Positions 35,601 through 47,340 of a DNA stretch of 64,000 bases are shown here, in pieces. A program made the position numbers and the translations under genes. This DNA comes from Cenococcum geophilum 1.58 (lineage: Eukaryota; Ascomycota; Dothideomycetes; Gloniales; Gloniaceae). Under the pieces are notes generated by a model that saw only the letters and a program-made list of their open reading frames with translations, was not told the origin of the DNA and made no database searches. The first letter of the stretch is position 1. Every line of letters begins with the position of its first letter. The stretch is taken from NCBI GenBank assembly GCA_001692895.1, contig KV748182.1, positions 4,034,341-4,098,340 of the forward strand, read 5' to 3'.

Positions 35601-36348
35601 GGCCTTTAGCGGACCTTTTACAGCCTATAAACTAGATTGTAGCCGCTACTACTTCTACCGCTGCTTCTCCCCTTATACTACCTATATCGATCTAGCCGCG
35701 ACCCCCTATACCAATTTAGCCGCGGCCACCAGTATTAATCTAGCCGCGACCTTTTACTGTCTACCCTATTGCGGAGCAGCTAGATTATAGTTCTATTACT
35801 ATCCGCCCTATTACGGAGCAGCTAGATTTTAGTCTTACAGATATTACCTATAACTTCTACACCGCCTTATATTAGATTAATTAGCGTATTAGTATATTAT
35901 AGCCTAGCAGTCTATAGTTTAAAGCCTACTACAAGCACGGTAATATAAACCTCCCTCTATTCTAGCCTCTGCTAGAATATCTACACGATCTTTTAAAGTC
36001 CTATAATACTTCTGCTAGGTAGTTTAAAGAGCGGCTCCGCGCATATAATATAGTATTGGCTTTTACGTCTATAAACTATACTATTAGTAACCGTAGTATA
36101 GCCTAAGGCGGCCTGTTAAATTTTAGGTTATAGCTTAGTAAGTAGCTAGTAAAGTTATATAGTATTATCTTATAGGTCTAAGTAGGGTATATTATCTTTT
36201 AGTTCTTCTAAGTGGTTTATAAACTAGACTACACTCTAGCCTTCTTACTATTTAGCGTTATGGTATTACTAGTTATAATCTATCCCTTAATTAGTAGAGT
36301 CTTAGACCTAATTAACCAATTAGGACTTAAGTTTGCTAAATTTAAGGG
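35600..36348 (+). mobile_element. Helitron-like fragment (N-terminal part of Rep/helicase protein), decayed
   Basis: Around 35925-36110 a plus-strand frame carries HGNINLPL, then FKERLRAYNIVLAFTSINYT. This fits the region of Helitron proteins just before the Rep domain (consensus of the type FRENIRxYNxALAFTSxG). Tandem degenerate units precede it: a CTAGCCGCGACC block at about 35688-35750 and a GGAGCAGCTAGATT block at 35770-35830. TAG stops interrupt the frame, as expected from CAG to TAG change. No Rep HUH motif or helicase is visible after 36120. The E5 element interrupts it at 36348. Confidence 0.5.
36344..36348. repeat. 5-bp target duplication AAGGG, left copy
   Basis: AAGGG directly precedes the left E5 LTR and recurs at 43520-43524 directly after the right LTR. 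Confidence 0.85.
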
Positions 36349-36535
36349 TATTGCAGTGCTATAATAAAGTAGACTAAATAACTACGTTATAGTATAAAGA
36401 GGGGAAGAAGGTAGAAAGGGGGTATTATATATAAATAGTAGGGCCGGCCGCTAAGTTGCTAGTAGTGGGCTAGCTAATAGTAGGAAATAGTATAAGATAG
36501 TATAAAATAGTATACGTTAGGTTAGTGCCGTAATA
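36349..36535 (-). repeat. E5 left (3') LTR, 187 bp
   Basis: Aligns with 43333-43519 over its full length. Ends GTGCCGTAATA against GTGCCGTGACA in the other copy, a transition-type difference. Adjacent internal DNA (36536-36560) is a purine tract on the minus strand. Confidence 0.85.
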
Positions 36536-36617
36536 ATACTCCTCTCCCCTAAATAGTTTAGTCCCTAAACTAAATAGATAACTTAAAAATAGGCAGTATA
36601 TAGGGTTGCCTATTTTT

Positions 36618-36741
36618 TACCGCAAAGATATTAATTCTGCTTACCGCCCTTAACTAAGCTAATAGTGATTTTCTATACTAGGCATAGAAAATCCTAATTA
36701 GTTAGTTTAGTAAGTAAGGTTAGCAGAACTCTATACCACCA
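36618..36741 (+). repeat. Hairpin repeat A, copy in E5
   Basis: The core at 36667-36693 has arms GATTTTCTAT and ATAGAAAATC around ACTAGGC. GCTTACCGCCC precedes it and AGAACTCTATACCACC follows it, as in the E2 copy. It lies between the chromodomain end and the 3' LTR. Confidence 0.65.
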
Positions 36742-36791
36742 CCTAAATTAATCCGCGTGGCGTTTCTTAGCGAGAATTTGGCTAATTAGAT

Positions 36792-36814
36792 AACTTTAAC
36801 CGCTAGTTAAAGTT
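36792..36814. repeat. Palindrome B, copy in E5
   Basis: Arms AACTTTAAC and GTTAAAGTT around CGCTA, with the CTAATTAGA block on its left as in E1. About 50 bp from the hairpin repeat A copy. Confidence 0.6.
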
Positions 36815-37005
36815 CTATAACATCTTAACTACCACAAATTTTAATACGGTAGTCGGCCACGACCTTAGCGTAACTTTTTCTTATCTTATACCTAATCTAG
36901 GGGTCCTAGCTTCTTAAGGTATTGCTTATAAAAGCGCTATATAGCTTATTTACAACCCTTTAGGTTTTCCTTTAGCTGCTAAGTTATATCCTTATAATAT
37001 TTCTA

Positions 37006-37255
37006 TATAATTACAGCACCTATCATACCAACCGCGTGCCTACGCGTTCGGTACGCGTTTGGCGCACCAACCACCCGCTTACGCGTCTGGTGCATAAGCA
37101 CTAACTAATTAGGGGGGAAGGACGCATCAGTATATAGACCACGTAGTCCGCTTCAATACAAGAGACAGTCACCACCATCCTAAAGAGCATACGATACTAC
37201 ACGTATTTCGTGCCCCGGGATACGACTCACTCGTGCTATTAAGTTAGTACGAACA
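37006..37255 (-). repeat. Solo LTR (250 bp) inside the E5 chromodomain
   Basis: A 250-bp insert flanked by the 7-mer ATTTCTA at 36999-37005 and 37256-37262. On the minus strand it begins TGTTCGTACTAAC. It splits E5 coding texture cleanly: integrase/chromodomain on one side, chromodomain end on the other. It is GC- and CpG-rich with several ACGCG and CCAACC blocks and normal CA/TG content, so it has escaped most of the mutation around it. The parent element is not in this window. A MITE is an alternative reading. Confidence 0.6.
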
Positions 37256-37719
37256 ATTTCTATTTAATCTTATAAGTTAGGCCCTAGGGGTCTTCGTTAT
37301 ATACATTAAGGATTTTCTTAAACTCCTATTTATCTTCTATATTGCCGTTATTATCTTTCTCTATTACTCGTCCTTATATATTACAGCACTTTATAATATT
37401 AATATTTACTTAGCTAGGGATCTCTTTAGCAACCTAAAGGCGGACCTTAGATGTATAAAAGGATTTATTTACTTAGATATGGTCTAGGAGGTTTACTATA
37501 ACTACCCCTTAGTATACTGCAAGTATGGGGTACAGGCCGTCCTATTTATTATCCTATTTCTTCTTAGGTCTGTTTATTTTTATATTTTCTAAGCTAACTA
37601 TAACTATATCGCCTTTATAGAATAACGCACTCTTATCCCTACGGGTATTAGTATTATCTTTATAGCGTTACTATAAAATCTAGGCTAGGGCCTTAAGCTA
37701 TATTAATATCCGCTTAAAG

Positions 37720-37774
37720 NNGTTNGCTATANAGTNTNNNNAGAAGAACTCCTTCTTTNCTTATNCTNATAGTN
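37720..37774. other. Ambiguous bases (N) in E5
   Basis: A cluster of about a dozen N calls in 55 bases within the E5 integrase region, presumably low-quality or polymorphic assembly of a repeated sequence. One more isolated N is at 45579. Confidence 0.95.
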
Positions 37775-40700
37775 TTAGTAGGTAGGGGCTAGTAGGCTTA
37801 ATTCCAAGGCAAGGGTTAAAGCTATAGTTTATAAAAAATGGGGAGATGCCTATACTCTCGTTAACTTAGTTATTTATAGCAAACTTAGTAAGCGGTAGGT
37901 AGTTAACCTAGTTATCCTATATAAAGCTAATAAAAGCTTAGAGGTATTTATTTACAGCAGCGTTAATAATTTTAGTTTAGCTGTCTGTTTTTAAGTATTA
38001 AGCTAAGCTTAGTTATAAGGTTGTCTTAAGGCGTTTACTTAATTATTGCTAGAAGTCGCTAATAAATTATATGCCGTAATTAGAGATAATCGTAATTAGT
38101 ACACTATAGAGCTTATATACATTATTAATAAAGCTATTAACTAGCTCCTTTATTAAGAGTCCTATCACTAGAATAAGGTATTATATTTTAATTAGGCGGT
38201 CTATAATAATAAGAATATATTTATATACTTTACTATAGCGTTAGTATACCGGCAGCGTTATAATATAGTTAATTAAGATATTAGTCTACGGGCGGGTAGG
38301 TAATTTTAGTAGCTTTAAAAAACCAGGTAGGGCAGAATAGGGGGTTTTAGTATAAAAGTATAGGGTATAGTCTTTAATAAAGGTAGCTATAAACTAGGAG
38401 ATTTCTAGCTACCAGTATATTTAGTTTAAGAGGTTAAGAGTTTTAACCTAGCTAGGGTAACTAGCGGGGCCGCTACTATAAGAGTAATAGGTAACTTCTA
38501 GGCGGAGGTCTAGGGCGTTAGGGATAAAGAGATATTAGTAGAAGTAGATCTATCCGTTAATAATACTATATTCTAACTTATCGCAATAAAGTAATTTTCT
38601 AATCTTCTTTAGCTAATGGCGAGCTTTCTAATTATATAGGGCTGCTACTATATCTCTTATAAGTTTGTTCTCCTAGTATTCTAGCTAGATTAACTTATCT
38701 AGTAACTTTTTAGCTATTTTAGAGTCTAAAGCGGCTATAAACTTTACGTTGTTAGAGTTATAGAACTTATATAGTAATTCTTCTAAGATTATAGGGTTAA
38801 TTTTCTAAGGTAGTATAACGACTTAGGCTTAGTAGCGGAGGTGTTTATTATTAGCGTCCTTAGGCCTTATTCCTAGTAGCCGGCTTAGGGTATTAGGGAG
38901 CGTAGCTTTACTACTAGGTCTATATATAATTATAAAGTTAAACTATAAAAGGAACTCTGCCTACTAGACTTAGCGCTAGTTTAGCTGCTTAGTAGTTATA
39001 AATATCTATAGGTTTTTATAGTCGGTAATAATTTTAAACAGCTCCTTAGTCCCTTATAGCTTAGGACACCATTTCTTTAAAGCCTTAATAATAGTTAAAA
39101 GTTCTTTATTATAGATCTTATAGTTATACTCTAGCGTAGAGTGCTTTATAGAGAAGAATATAACCAGTTTTAATTTTCCGTTGTTATTATACTAAGAAAG
39201 GACTCTACTAAAAGCCTAATTTAATACGTCCGTCTCTACCACTGTTTTCTTTATATAGTTATAGTATACTAGTACTAGTGCTAAAGTAAAGGCTCCCTTA
39301 AGGGCTTTAAACAATTTAGCTTATTTTAGTCCCTATAGCCATCTAATATCCTTCTTTAGGAGTTTTATTATAGGTATAGCGATAGCAGAGTAGCCTTAGA
39401 TAAATTATTAGTAGAAATTCGCGAAGCTAAGAAATTATTATAGTTCTTTAATTAATGTTGGGTCCTTTTATTCCTATAAGGCCTATACCTTTTTAGGGTT
39501 TATAGTTATGCTATTAATTAAGATAATTAAGCTAAGGTATTTTGTTTTAGTAGAATAGAACTTAAACTTATTAATATTAATTTAAAGTCTAGCATTGCCG
39601 AGTCCTTAGATAACTTTATTTACATACTTAGTATACTTAGCGCGTATTTTAGAAAAGACAAGGACGTTATTAAAGTAGGTAGTATAGTAGTTATTAAGGG
39701 CGTTATATAGAATATAGTTAATATAGTTTTAAAATATAGTAGGTGCGTTATAGAGGCTAAATAGTATAACTAGCATCTTATAGAGTCTAAACTGGGTAAT
39801 AAATGCTATAAGCTACTTATAGCCCTCTATAATCCAGATCTAGTTAAACGTAGTAATTATATTAAGTTTAGTAAAGTACTTAGCACTATAAAGTACGTCA
39901 AGTATCTTGCGGATTAGTAGCAGTGGGTATTAATTCTTAATAGTAACTATATTTAGGCCTTAGTAGTTATAGTAGACTTATATACTGCCATCAGGCTTAG
40001 CAATAAGGAGGAGTAGTATAGTAGCTAGTAAGGTTAATTCGCGGATAAAAACCTTATCTAGTATTTTATTAATCCACTTCTTTATATACCTAAGTTTAGC
40101 AGGTAAAAGTAGTCTATTTTTATAGTATAGGGCCTAGTTTCTGGGGGTAATCTTAATTTTATAGTCCTCTAGTTAGTAAGGGGGCAGCTTATCTACGTTT
40201 TTAGGGAGGAAGTGCTTAATATATTTACTAAACTCCTTTAATAGGCGTTGCAGAATATCTTCGCGGGTTAATCCTAGTTTGCCTTTTAGGAATTTTTTAA
40301 TATTAGTGTTGACTATCTTCTAATATAAAAGCTTAGGTTTAGTTTTTAGATTTATTTTAAGGAAGTTATAGAAATAGGGGGGAAGCACTTTACGGGCTTC
40401 CTTTATTATATAGTCGCCTTCTACTAGCCAGTAGAAAGACCTTTTTAATAGGTTTAATACTTCTATTAGGCCTATAAGCAGCTCTTTAAGCAGCTATTAG
40501 TGCTTATCTTATTTAACTAGTTCTACTAGCTCCGCTATATAGATCCTTATTACCTTTACGTCTTTTTATTTATAAAACTAGGTAAAATTAATAGTATAAG
40601 TGGATTTAATATTGTCTAGGTTAGGGCATATCTAGTTCTCTAGTGCTATAGCTAGGCTAATACGGCTTAATTAGCCTAAGGGGGCGGGAATAAGGCGGCG

Positions 40701-43332
40701 GCCCTATATAGTACGCGCGGGAGATAGGTATAAGGTTAGGCGTTATAGTGGCGCGGTTTCTATTATCTGGGTCTTAGTAGTTTTATAGCTAGTCCTTACT
40801 ATAACGCGAGCTATAGTATGCGTATATAGTATATAGCTTAGTTCTAGGTATTAGGCTAAGCAGCTAGGGTTTAAATAGTACCTAAGTTGGGGTTAGATTT
40901 TTAGTAGTAGCGGCGCAAAGCAGACCTTCTTCCTTAGTCTTAGTAGGGCTGGCTAGCCCGTTATTTTAGTCTTAAGTACTAGGGTAGTCCAGTCTTCTAC
41001 TATCTCGTTTCTTTATAGCTATACGGGCTCCCCTTTATTAGGAACGTCTTCTACTATTAAGGCTTTATATATAGTCTTAGGCACTAGGCTTAATAGTGCT
41101 AAATATCTATATAGGGCGTCCTTACTAACGTCGGTTATCCCCTATAGGAGGTAGTGCCTAGAGCAGTAGTCTAAGTTAAAGTAAATCTTAAGTTTCCTAA
41201 AGCTAGGACAGGGCTTATGCTTCTAAAGCTAGGGCATACCTAAGATAATTAGGGTAGTAGGTGAGAGTTTAGTAATAAAAAAGAGCATAGCTTTAGTATA
41301 GAGGCCAATTAATATTTAGGTAGTAAAGTAGTCCGTAATAAGTAAAGTTAGGATGCTATTTATAAGGTATAGTGGCCTAGGTGCTAGCAGCTTTTTAATT
41401 ATAACGTTATACTTTCTTATAATAGACTTTATATTAGTAAATGCTATTATAGTACTACCGGAGTCTACTAGGCTTACTATATTAATATAAACTTAGGGGT
41501 ATAGGTTACGTAATAAGGAGAGTTAGGTTTAAATAAGGATTAATTTCTTATTACTATTTACTAATCTAAGATTAAGTGGCAGTTTACTAATAGAAAGGAC
41601 TAATTAATCTAGTAACAGGGACCTAATCTTCTTATCTTCCTCCTTATATAGTTTAAACCCTTAGACGTAACTTAGTTTAAGGGTTTACCTTTTAACAACT
41701 AGGGTATAAGACTATCTTAGTAGGGCGGTCTAGTGTCTATCTAGCTGGCGGTATTAGTCTTAGTTTCGGTTAGGGTATAGGAAGATAATACCTTACTAAC
41801 AACGTGGCCGTATTCGTATTTGCTAGCGTAAAGTCGCTAATACTAGGCATTATTAATAGGTTGGGCTCCTATATAGGGTATAGTTTAGAGTAACTAAGCT
41901 ATAGGGTTAAAGGGGGGGATTATCTACTGCGGCTATAATAGGCTCCGCGGTTACTACGTTTATAATAAACTCTATAGTTACCACGTCCGCGGTTATTAGT
42001 TTACGTTATTTAATAGGGTGGCATTAGGATTAGGTTTGCTGTCTTAATAGGGTTATAGGTATCCTTTTAGTAGCTAGGCAGGCTATAAACAAGGTATAGT
42101 CTATTATTAATACAGCGCTTATACTCTATATTTAAGATTTTATTAAGGTCTATAGGTTCTCTAGTTATTACTAGGGTTAGGGTTAATATAGGGGCAGGGG
42201 CTTAGGTAGGTAGGCTGTAGTTAGCGTTCTTCTTAAGGTTGGCTTAGTGTATATAGTTTATAAGGTTTTTAGTAAATATATCTATCTGCTTACTCTAACC
42301 TATATAGTCGCTGTTATTAATTTTATAGGTAAGTCTAAGTACTAGCTCTTCTATCTTTAGAGAAATAAACTTTTAAAATAGGTCCACCTTCTATTTATCT
42401 GTCTTCTTAGCGCGGACTATTAGCTTATTAAGCTCTCCCTTTTAGGACTAGTAATTATACTCGCCCTAGGGGAAATGGTTAAGCTTGTTTTTTATAACCT
42501 AGGTTATATTAAAGACCTTATAGTAGGTAGTAAGGTCTTTAAGTATATCTTCCTTAGTAGGCCATTTTTACGTAGATATATTATTTGGGTTCTTATATAT
42601 AAGCTCTAGGCCCTACTTAATAAACTTATAGGTCTTATCCTTTAGCATATCTAAGATATAAAGGATCTAGGACTAAACTATATTAAAGTAATCCTAGTCC
42701 CGGTTAAAGACTCCCTTAATTTTAATATACTAGGTCTCGAAATTAGCTTATTATTTTAGTAGGGTGCCTTTTCCGCTAAATATTAGCAGGTCTTTAGATC
42801 TCTATTTTTTCTACTAGGTTACTACCATTGTTATAGGGGTTAATTATTTTAAAACGGTAATAGTTTCTATCTAGGAGTTAATAGTTCCTATTTAGGAAGC
42901 AATAAGGGCACTAAGGTTTTTATTAGCTTTCTTATTAGCGGTATTTGTGTTATATATATACTATAGTCCTACTTTAATATTATTAAGGAACTCGTTAGTA
43001 TAGTTAATAAGGGTAAGGTAAGCTTTGCTAGGCTTAAAGATCTTAGGGTATAGTAGGGAGCGGTAGATTATTTACGCGATATTAGGGTATATCTCTATAA
43101 AGAGGTCTGCGAAAACGTTATAGGGGTTCTAGGTTTTAGCCATTTTGGTATTATTAGTGTCGCCTATTTAGGCGCTAGGTAAAAACTAAGAATTATTCTA
43201 GGACTGTACTAGGGACGTATTAGTTTTAGCAGAGGCGTATATAGGTCGCGATTGCTCTAAGGCGGAGGTTAATTGGCTAGGGTATAAGGAATTAGTAATT
43301 ATAATAGGACGTAAATTAAAGATACCATAAAC

Positions 43333-43519
43333 TATTATAGTGCTGTAATAAAGTAGACTAAATAACTACGTTATAGTATAAAGAGGAGAAGAAGGTAGAA
43401 AGGGGGTATTATATATAAATAGTAGGGCCGGCTGCCAAGTCGCTAGTGGTGGGCTAGCTAATAGTAGGAAATAGTACGAGATAGTATAAAACAGTATGCG
43501 TTAGGTCAGTGCCGTGACA
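43333..43519 (-). repeat. E5 right (5') LTR, 187 bp
   Basis: Reads TGTCACGGCACTGAC on the minus strand at its start. Followed by AAGGG at 43520-43524. Confidence 0.85.
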
Positions 43520-45530
43520 AAGGGGTATAGTAAGTTTTTTCTTATAGCGTGTTTATAAACTCTTAACAGTGCTACGTAGGAAAGTAGAAGCAATTAGTGT
43601 CTAATTATACTTATTAGAGTAACGTTTTAAATTTAGCCGAAACTTAGTTTCGCATTAATAGATAAAATAATTATAGTTTTAGAGACTATTACTATAATAC
43701 TTATTAGGTTCCTTTATACGGAATTTAGGTTTTTCTAATATTATAGTATAGTATAGCGTTGCCCCTTTAAGTCCGCTTTGTGTTTAGGGTGTCTATACTT
43801 CCCCTAATTATTCTTATAATTATTCTTAGTAGTTTTAATATACTTATCTTAATTATATCTTTAACTCCTTTATTTTTTATAGGGTCTTATATAGCGACCG
43901 CTTTAATAACTCCCTAGTAGTAATCGTTCCTAAGGGTCTTATAAGGTTAGATGGACTAGCCGTGGCTTCTTTATAGGAAAAGGGAATATACTCCTCTAGG
44001 GAAACTCTTTAAGCCTCTTATAGTAGGGGCGTTGTTTTAGGAGGTAAGAAGGTATAGCCCGTTATCGTTAATTAATAGCTGTACGTTTTTTTCATAAAGG
44101 ATTATAAGCAATTAGAATTATAAGAGGCCAATATAACCAGAACGTATAATTATCTAATTAATAGTGTAAAATAAGAGTTATAGGTAAGTAGAAGATAAGT
44201 TAAGGTAGAACGATTTTTATATATAAAGGACAAATGCTTTTTAGCCTCTTTTATTTAGAGACTAATTATTAGTTCTTCTCTAGAGGAGAACTAGCTCCCT
44301 ATATAATCCTTCTAAGACGCTAGTAAAACCCTTCGCTTTTTATCTGTCTAACTATGTCTTTTAGGACGTAGATAGAATATAGATAAAACCTTCTATTGTT
44401 TTATCTAATATATACCTTCTAGGGGATTCTATTACACCTTCCGTATTTTGCCCTAGTTATAGCTAGGAGATATCCATAATTAGAGCTTCTTTTTTTTTAG
44501 ATTATTAGTATATTTGCCCTACTTATTCTTCTAATAAGATTTACCTTTAGGGAAATTTCCTTTTAGCTTCTTAGGGTGTTTCTATAAGGGTGCTAAATAG
44601 GTATTAGGTTGGCCCTAGAAGTCTTTTCTATACTTAGGGCCCCTAACTTTAACCCTTCTAAAGTTCTCCTTAAGAATAGTTTCTTTAAAGCTTAGGTCTA
44701 CCCTACGTTACTATTAAAGTGCTTATACTTTTAGTTATCCCCTAGCTTTTTACTAAAAGAGGTTTAGTTCCTTACTATATTTTTAGCGTTTAGAACCACT
44801 TATTTAAAATTAGTATATACAGTAATTTACAGTAGGGCTCCTATGTACTTTATTTTATTATAAATTGTTAGCTTAATTCTAGCTTAGATAAATCTATTTT
44901 TTTCTTCTTATAAATACTGCTATTCTTATTTTTAAAGGGCTATAAACCTATCTATTAAGTATAAGTTTTTATAAAGTTTATAAACTAGTAGAAGTCTTAA
45001 CGGTCTAACTATATACTATTTTAGAATTATTCTATATTACTATATTATATAATATATGGATCTTAGGTTTAACCCTTTAGAAAGTCTATAGATATAACCA
45101 CATAGTAATTTACTCTTTATTAAGTTAATTAAGCGCAATCTAGTTTAGTAATTAATCTTTAAGCTTATTAATAATCCACTATATACATTCTTTAGTATTA
45201 TTTTATATTATTAGCATCTTAAAGAAGTTATCTACCTTATAAACCTAATTATCTAAATATTGGGCACTAGGTTTATAACGGAGTTCTAAACTACTAAAGG
45301 CCTTAACTAGTTAGTTTATATTCTTTTTCCGTTTATTATATAAATACCTCTTTAAGTCTTTTATACCTCCTTAGGTAAATACTAGGTAGCTTTTATAATA
45401 CCTTTAGCCTTAGCTAAGTTATAAAAGAATTTATCTAGCCTAGATTAAACCCTACTAAATCTAGATTTGCCCTTAGATAATTCTAATATATTTATTAGCA
45501 GCTTCCTCCCATATAGCTTTTAAGAGCCTT
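43520..45530 (-). mobile_element. Degenerate retroelement-like DNA, probably gag on the minus strand
   Basis: TpA-saturated DNA. The minus strand between about 45480 and 44450 keeps protein-like texture with a Lys/Pro/Asn-rich part near 44640-44500, as seen at the C-terminal side of retroelement gag proteins. No LTR, zinc knuckle or reverse transcriptase could be confirmed. Broken by many stops. Part of it may instead be the continuation of the Helitron split at 36348. Confidence 0.3.
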
Positions 45531-45629
45531 CATCAGGAAATTTTTTTTCGGGCTCGTTGTTGCAGTTTGCGGCAATTTNCGGCAAACTGTACGGTCGCGG
45601 CAGTCGTATATAGTCTTGTGCGGTTTGCG

Positions 45630-45745
45630 CATTTTGCGGCAAACTGCACAGAGCCTGCGTATTTTATAGCAACTTGCAGCAAACTGCACAGAGCCTGCGC
45701 ATTTTATAGCAACTCGCAGCAAACGCGTAGAGCCTGTGTATTTTA
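45630..45745. repeat. 40-bp tandem repeat, about three copies
   Basis: The block AAACTGCACAGAGCCTGCG recurs at 45641 and 45681, with a diverged third copy from 45721 (AAACGCGTAGAGCCTGTG). Each is preceded by a GC-rich GCGGC/GCAGC stretch. Confidence 0.8.
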
Positions 45746-45830
45746 CACGTTTTATATATTTTATATATTTTATATATTTTGCATATTTTACACATTTTAT
45801 ATATTTTATATTTTGTATATTTTATATTTC
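45745..45830. repeat. TTTTATATA-type microsatellite
   Basis: About eight imperfect units of roughly 10 bp built on ATTTTATAT, with occasional ATTTTGCAT and ATTTTACAC variants. Confidence 0.85.
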
Positions 45831-45967
45831 TATATAACTATATAAAATATAGAGCTATTTATTAAGCAATTAAGATAAGGGGGATACCCTTTACAAAGGC
45901 TCCAAATCATCAATTGGCGGTATTCCTAACGATCTGCTGGCTGTGTACCGATTTCCTAACTAGGCCT

Positions 45968-46215
45968 AGTGCCTGCCTGCCTGCCTGCCTGCCTACCTAT
46001 CTGTCTATCTATCTGTCTGTACCTGCCTATACCTACCTGCCTATGCCTACTGTCTATGCCTACTATCTGTGCCTACCTGTCTGTGCCTACTGTCTGTGCC
46101 TACCTGTCTGTACCTACCTATCTATGCTACCTGTCTATGCCTACCTGTCTATACCTACCGTCTGTGCCTACCGTCTGTGCCTCCTATCTGTGCTACTGTC
46201 TATGCCTACCTGTCT
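45968..46215. repeat. CTGC/CTAC/CTGT tetranucleotide microsatellite
   Basis: Begins as pure CTGC repeats (45972-45992) and grades into TGCCTACCTGTC(T/C) units of about 10-12 bp up to 46215. Frames through it are open on the plus strand (Pro/Cys/Leu/Tyr-rich), but that is a by-product of the repeat. Confidence 0.85.
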
Positions 46216-46532
46216 GTAATTTGGGGGAAAGGTCGGCCCGATCGAAGGCTCCGCCTGATTTGATTGATCGATTAATCGTATTAATTCGAATCGTTCTCTA
46301 CGGCCGTTCGCTGGCTGTATATTCGAACGGTGGTCGTCTGGCTCTGGCGACGGTCGACGGTCTGGTTCTGGCGACGGTTCCTCAGCTGGCTGCCGTTCTG
46401 GTGCCTCCCTAGGTAGGGAGGATGTAAGGAAGGAAGGGTAAAAAATAAGGTGCTACCTAGGTATAATAGATAAGGGGTAACACTTGGCAGAGGCACGTGT
46501 AGAGGCCTATCGGGAATATAGCGGGGACCCGA

Positions 46533-47154
46533 TGCAGAGCTTCGTGTAGAGCCTCCGTATGTCGCGCAAAGCCTCGTGCAGAGCCTCTGTACGTAGAGCT
46601 TCGTGTAGAGCTTCGTGCAGAGCTTCGTGTAGAGCCTCCGTATGTAGAGCTCGCGCAAAGCCTCGTGCAGAGCCTCTGTACGTAGAGCTTCGTGTAGAGC
46701 CTTGTGTAGAGCTTCGTGTAGAGCTTCGTGTAGAGCCTCATGCAGAGCCTTGTGCAAAGCTTCGTGTAGAGCTTCGTGTAGAGCCTCGCGCAAAGCTTCG
46801 TGCAGAGCTTTGTGTAGAGCTTCGTGTAGAGCTTCGTGCAGAGCTTCGTGTAGAGCTTCGTGCAGAGCCTCGGTGTAGAGCTTTCGTGCAGAGCCTCGTA
46901 CAGAGCCTCTGTACGCAGAGCTTCGTATAGAGCCTCGTGTAGAGCCTCGTGCAAAGCTTTGTGCAGAGCTTCGTGTAGAGCTTCGTGCAGAGCTTCGTGT
47001 AGAGCTTCGTGTAGAGCTTCGTGTAGAGCTTCGTGCAGAGCCTCGTGTAGAGCTTCGTGCAGAGCCTCGTACAGAGCCTCTATACGCAGAGCTTCGTATA
47101 GAGCTCCGTGCAGAGCTTCGTGCAGAGCTTTGTGTAGAGCTTCGTGTAGAGCTT
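46533..47154. repeat. 12-bp minisatellite, about 50 units
   Basis: Tandem units of AGAGCTTCGTGT and AGAGCCTCGTGC type over about 620 bp, with a few units expanded by CTGTACGT or CCGTATGT inserts. Because the period is a multiple of three and the unit holds no stop, several frames on both strands stay open, giving RASC-type repeats on plus and LHEA- or TKLC-type repeats on minus. I do not consider these genes. Confidence 0.9.
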
Positions 47155-47189
47155 TATAGTATTTTTGTTGCGTTTTTGTTGCAGCCGAA

Positions 47190-47340
47190 AATTAGGGTCT
47201 ACTTAAGTCGCAATTTGCGGCGATTTACATGGGTAGCCTATGTATTTGTAGCAAATCGCCGCAAGTTGCCGCAAATCGCTAAAATCGCGACTTACGCAGG
47301 TTTTGCAGACCCCGATTTTCGCTTGCGACAACGTGCCCAA
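47190..47340. repeat. Subterminal palindromic block of the island element
   Basis: Contains GCGGCGATTTAC, AGCAAATCGCCGC and GCGACTTACGCAG blocks that form nested inverted repeats around GTAGCCTATG. A mutated relative lies at 48395-48540, next to a second copy of the same terminal sequence. Confidence 0.6.

Larger units (their letters stand above)
36349..43519 (-). mobile_element. Ty3/chromovirus LTR retrotransposon fossil (E5), structurally complete
   Basis: A 7.2-kb element on the minus strand with two 187-bp LTRs and an AAGGG duplication. Read from the right: LTR, gag about 43150-41950, protease region about 41500-41150, reverse transcriptase about 40170-39550, RNase H about 39250-38950, integrase core about 38250-37790, integrase C-terminal part about 37640-37480, and a chromodomain at about 37330-36890 that is split by a solo LTR (37006-37255). 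Then palindrome B, hairpin repeat A, a purine tract next to the left LTR, and the left LTR. Dozens of stops break it. LTR differences are transitions. It is younger than the Helitron-like DNA it interrupts and older than the solo LTR inside it. Confidence 0.85.

Noticed and set aside
37940-38760. Long protein-like texture on the plus strand inside E5
   Set aside because: The minus strand here carries the integrase region in the right order between RNase H and chromodomain, so the plus-strand texture is its shadow.
45567-47159. Several overlapping open frames of 90-170 codons on both strands
   Set aside because: They arise from the tetranucleotide and 12-bp repeats, whose units lack stops. 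No domain, splice structure or unique sequence supports a gene.
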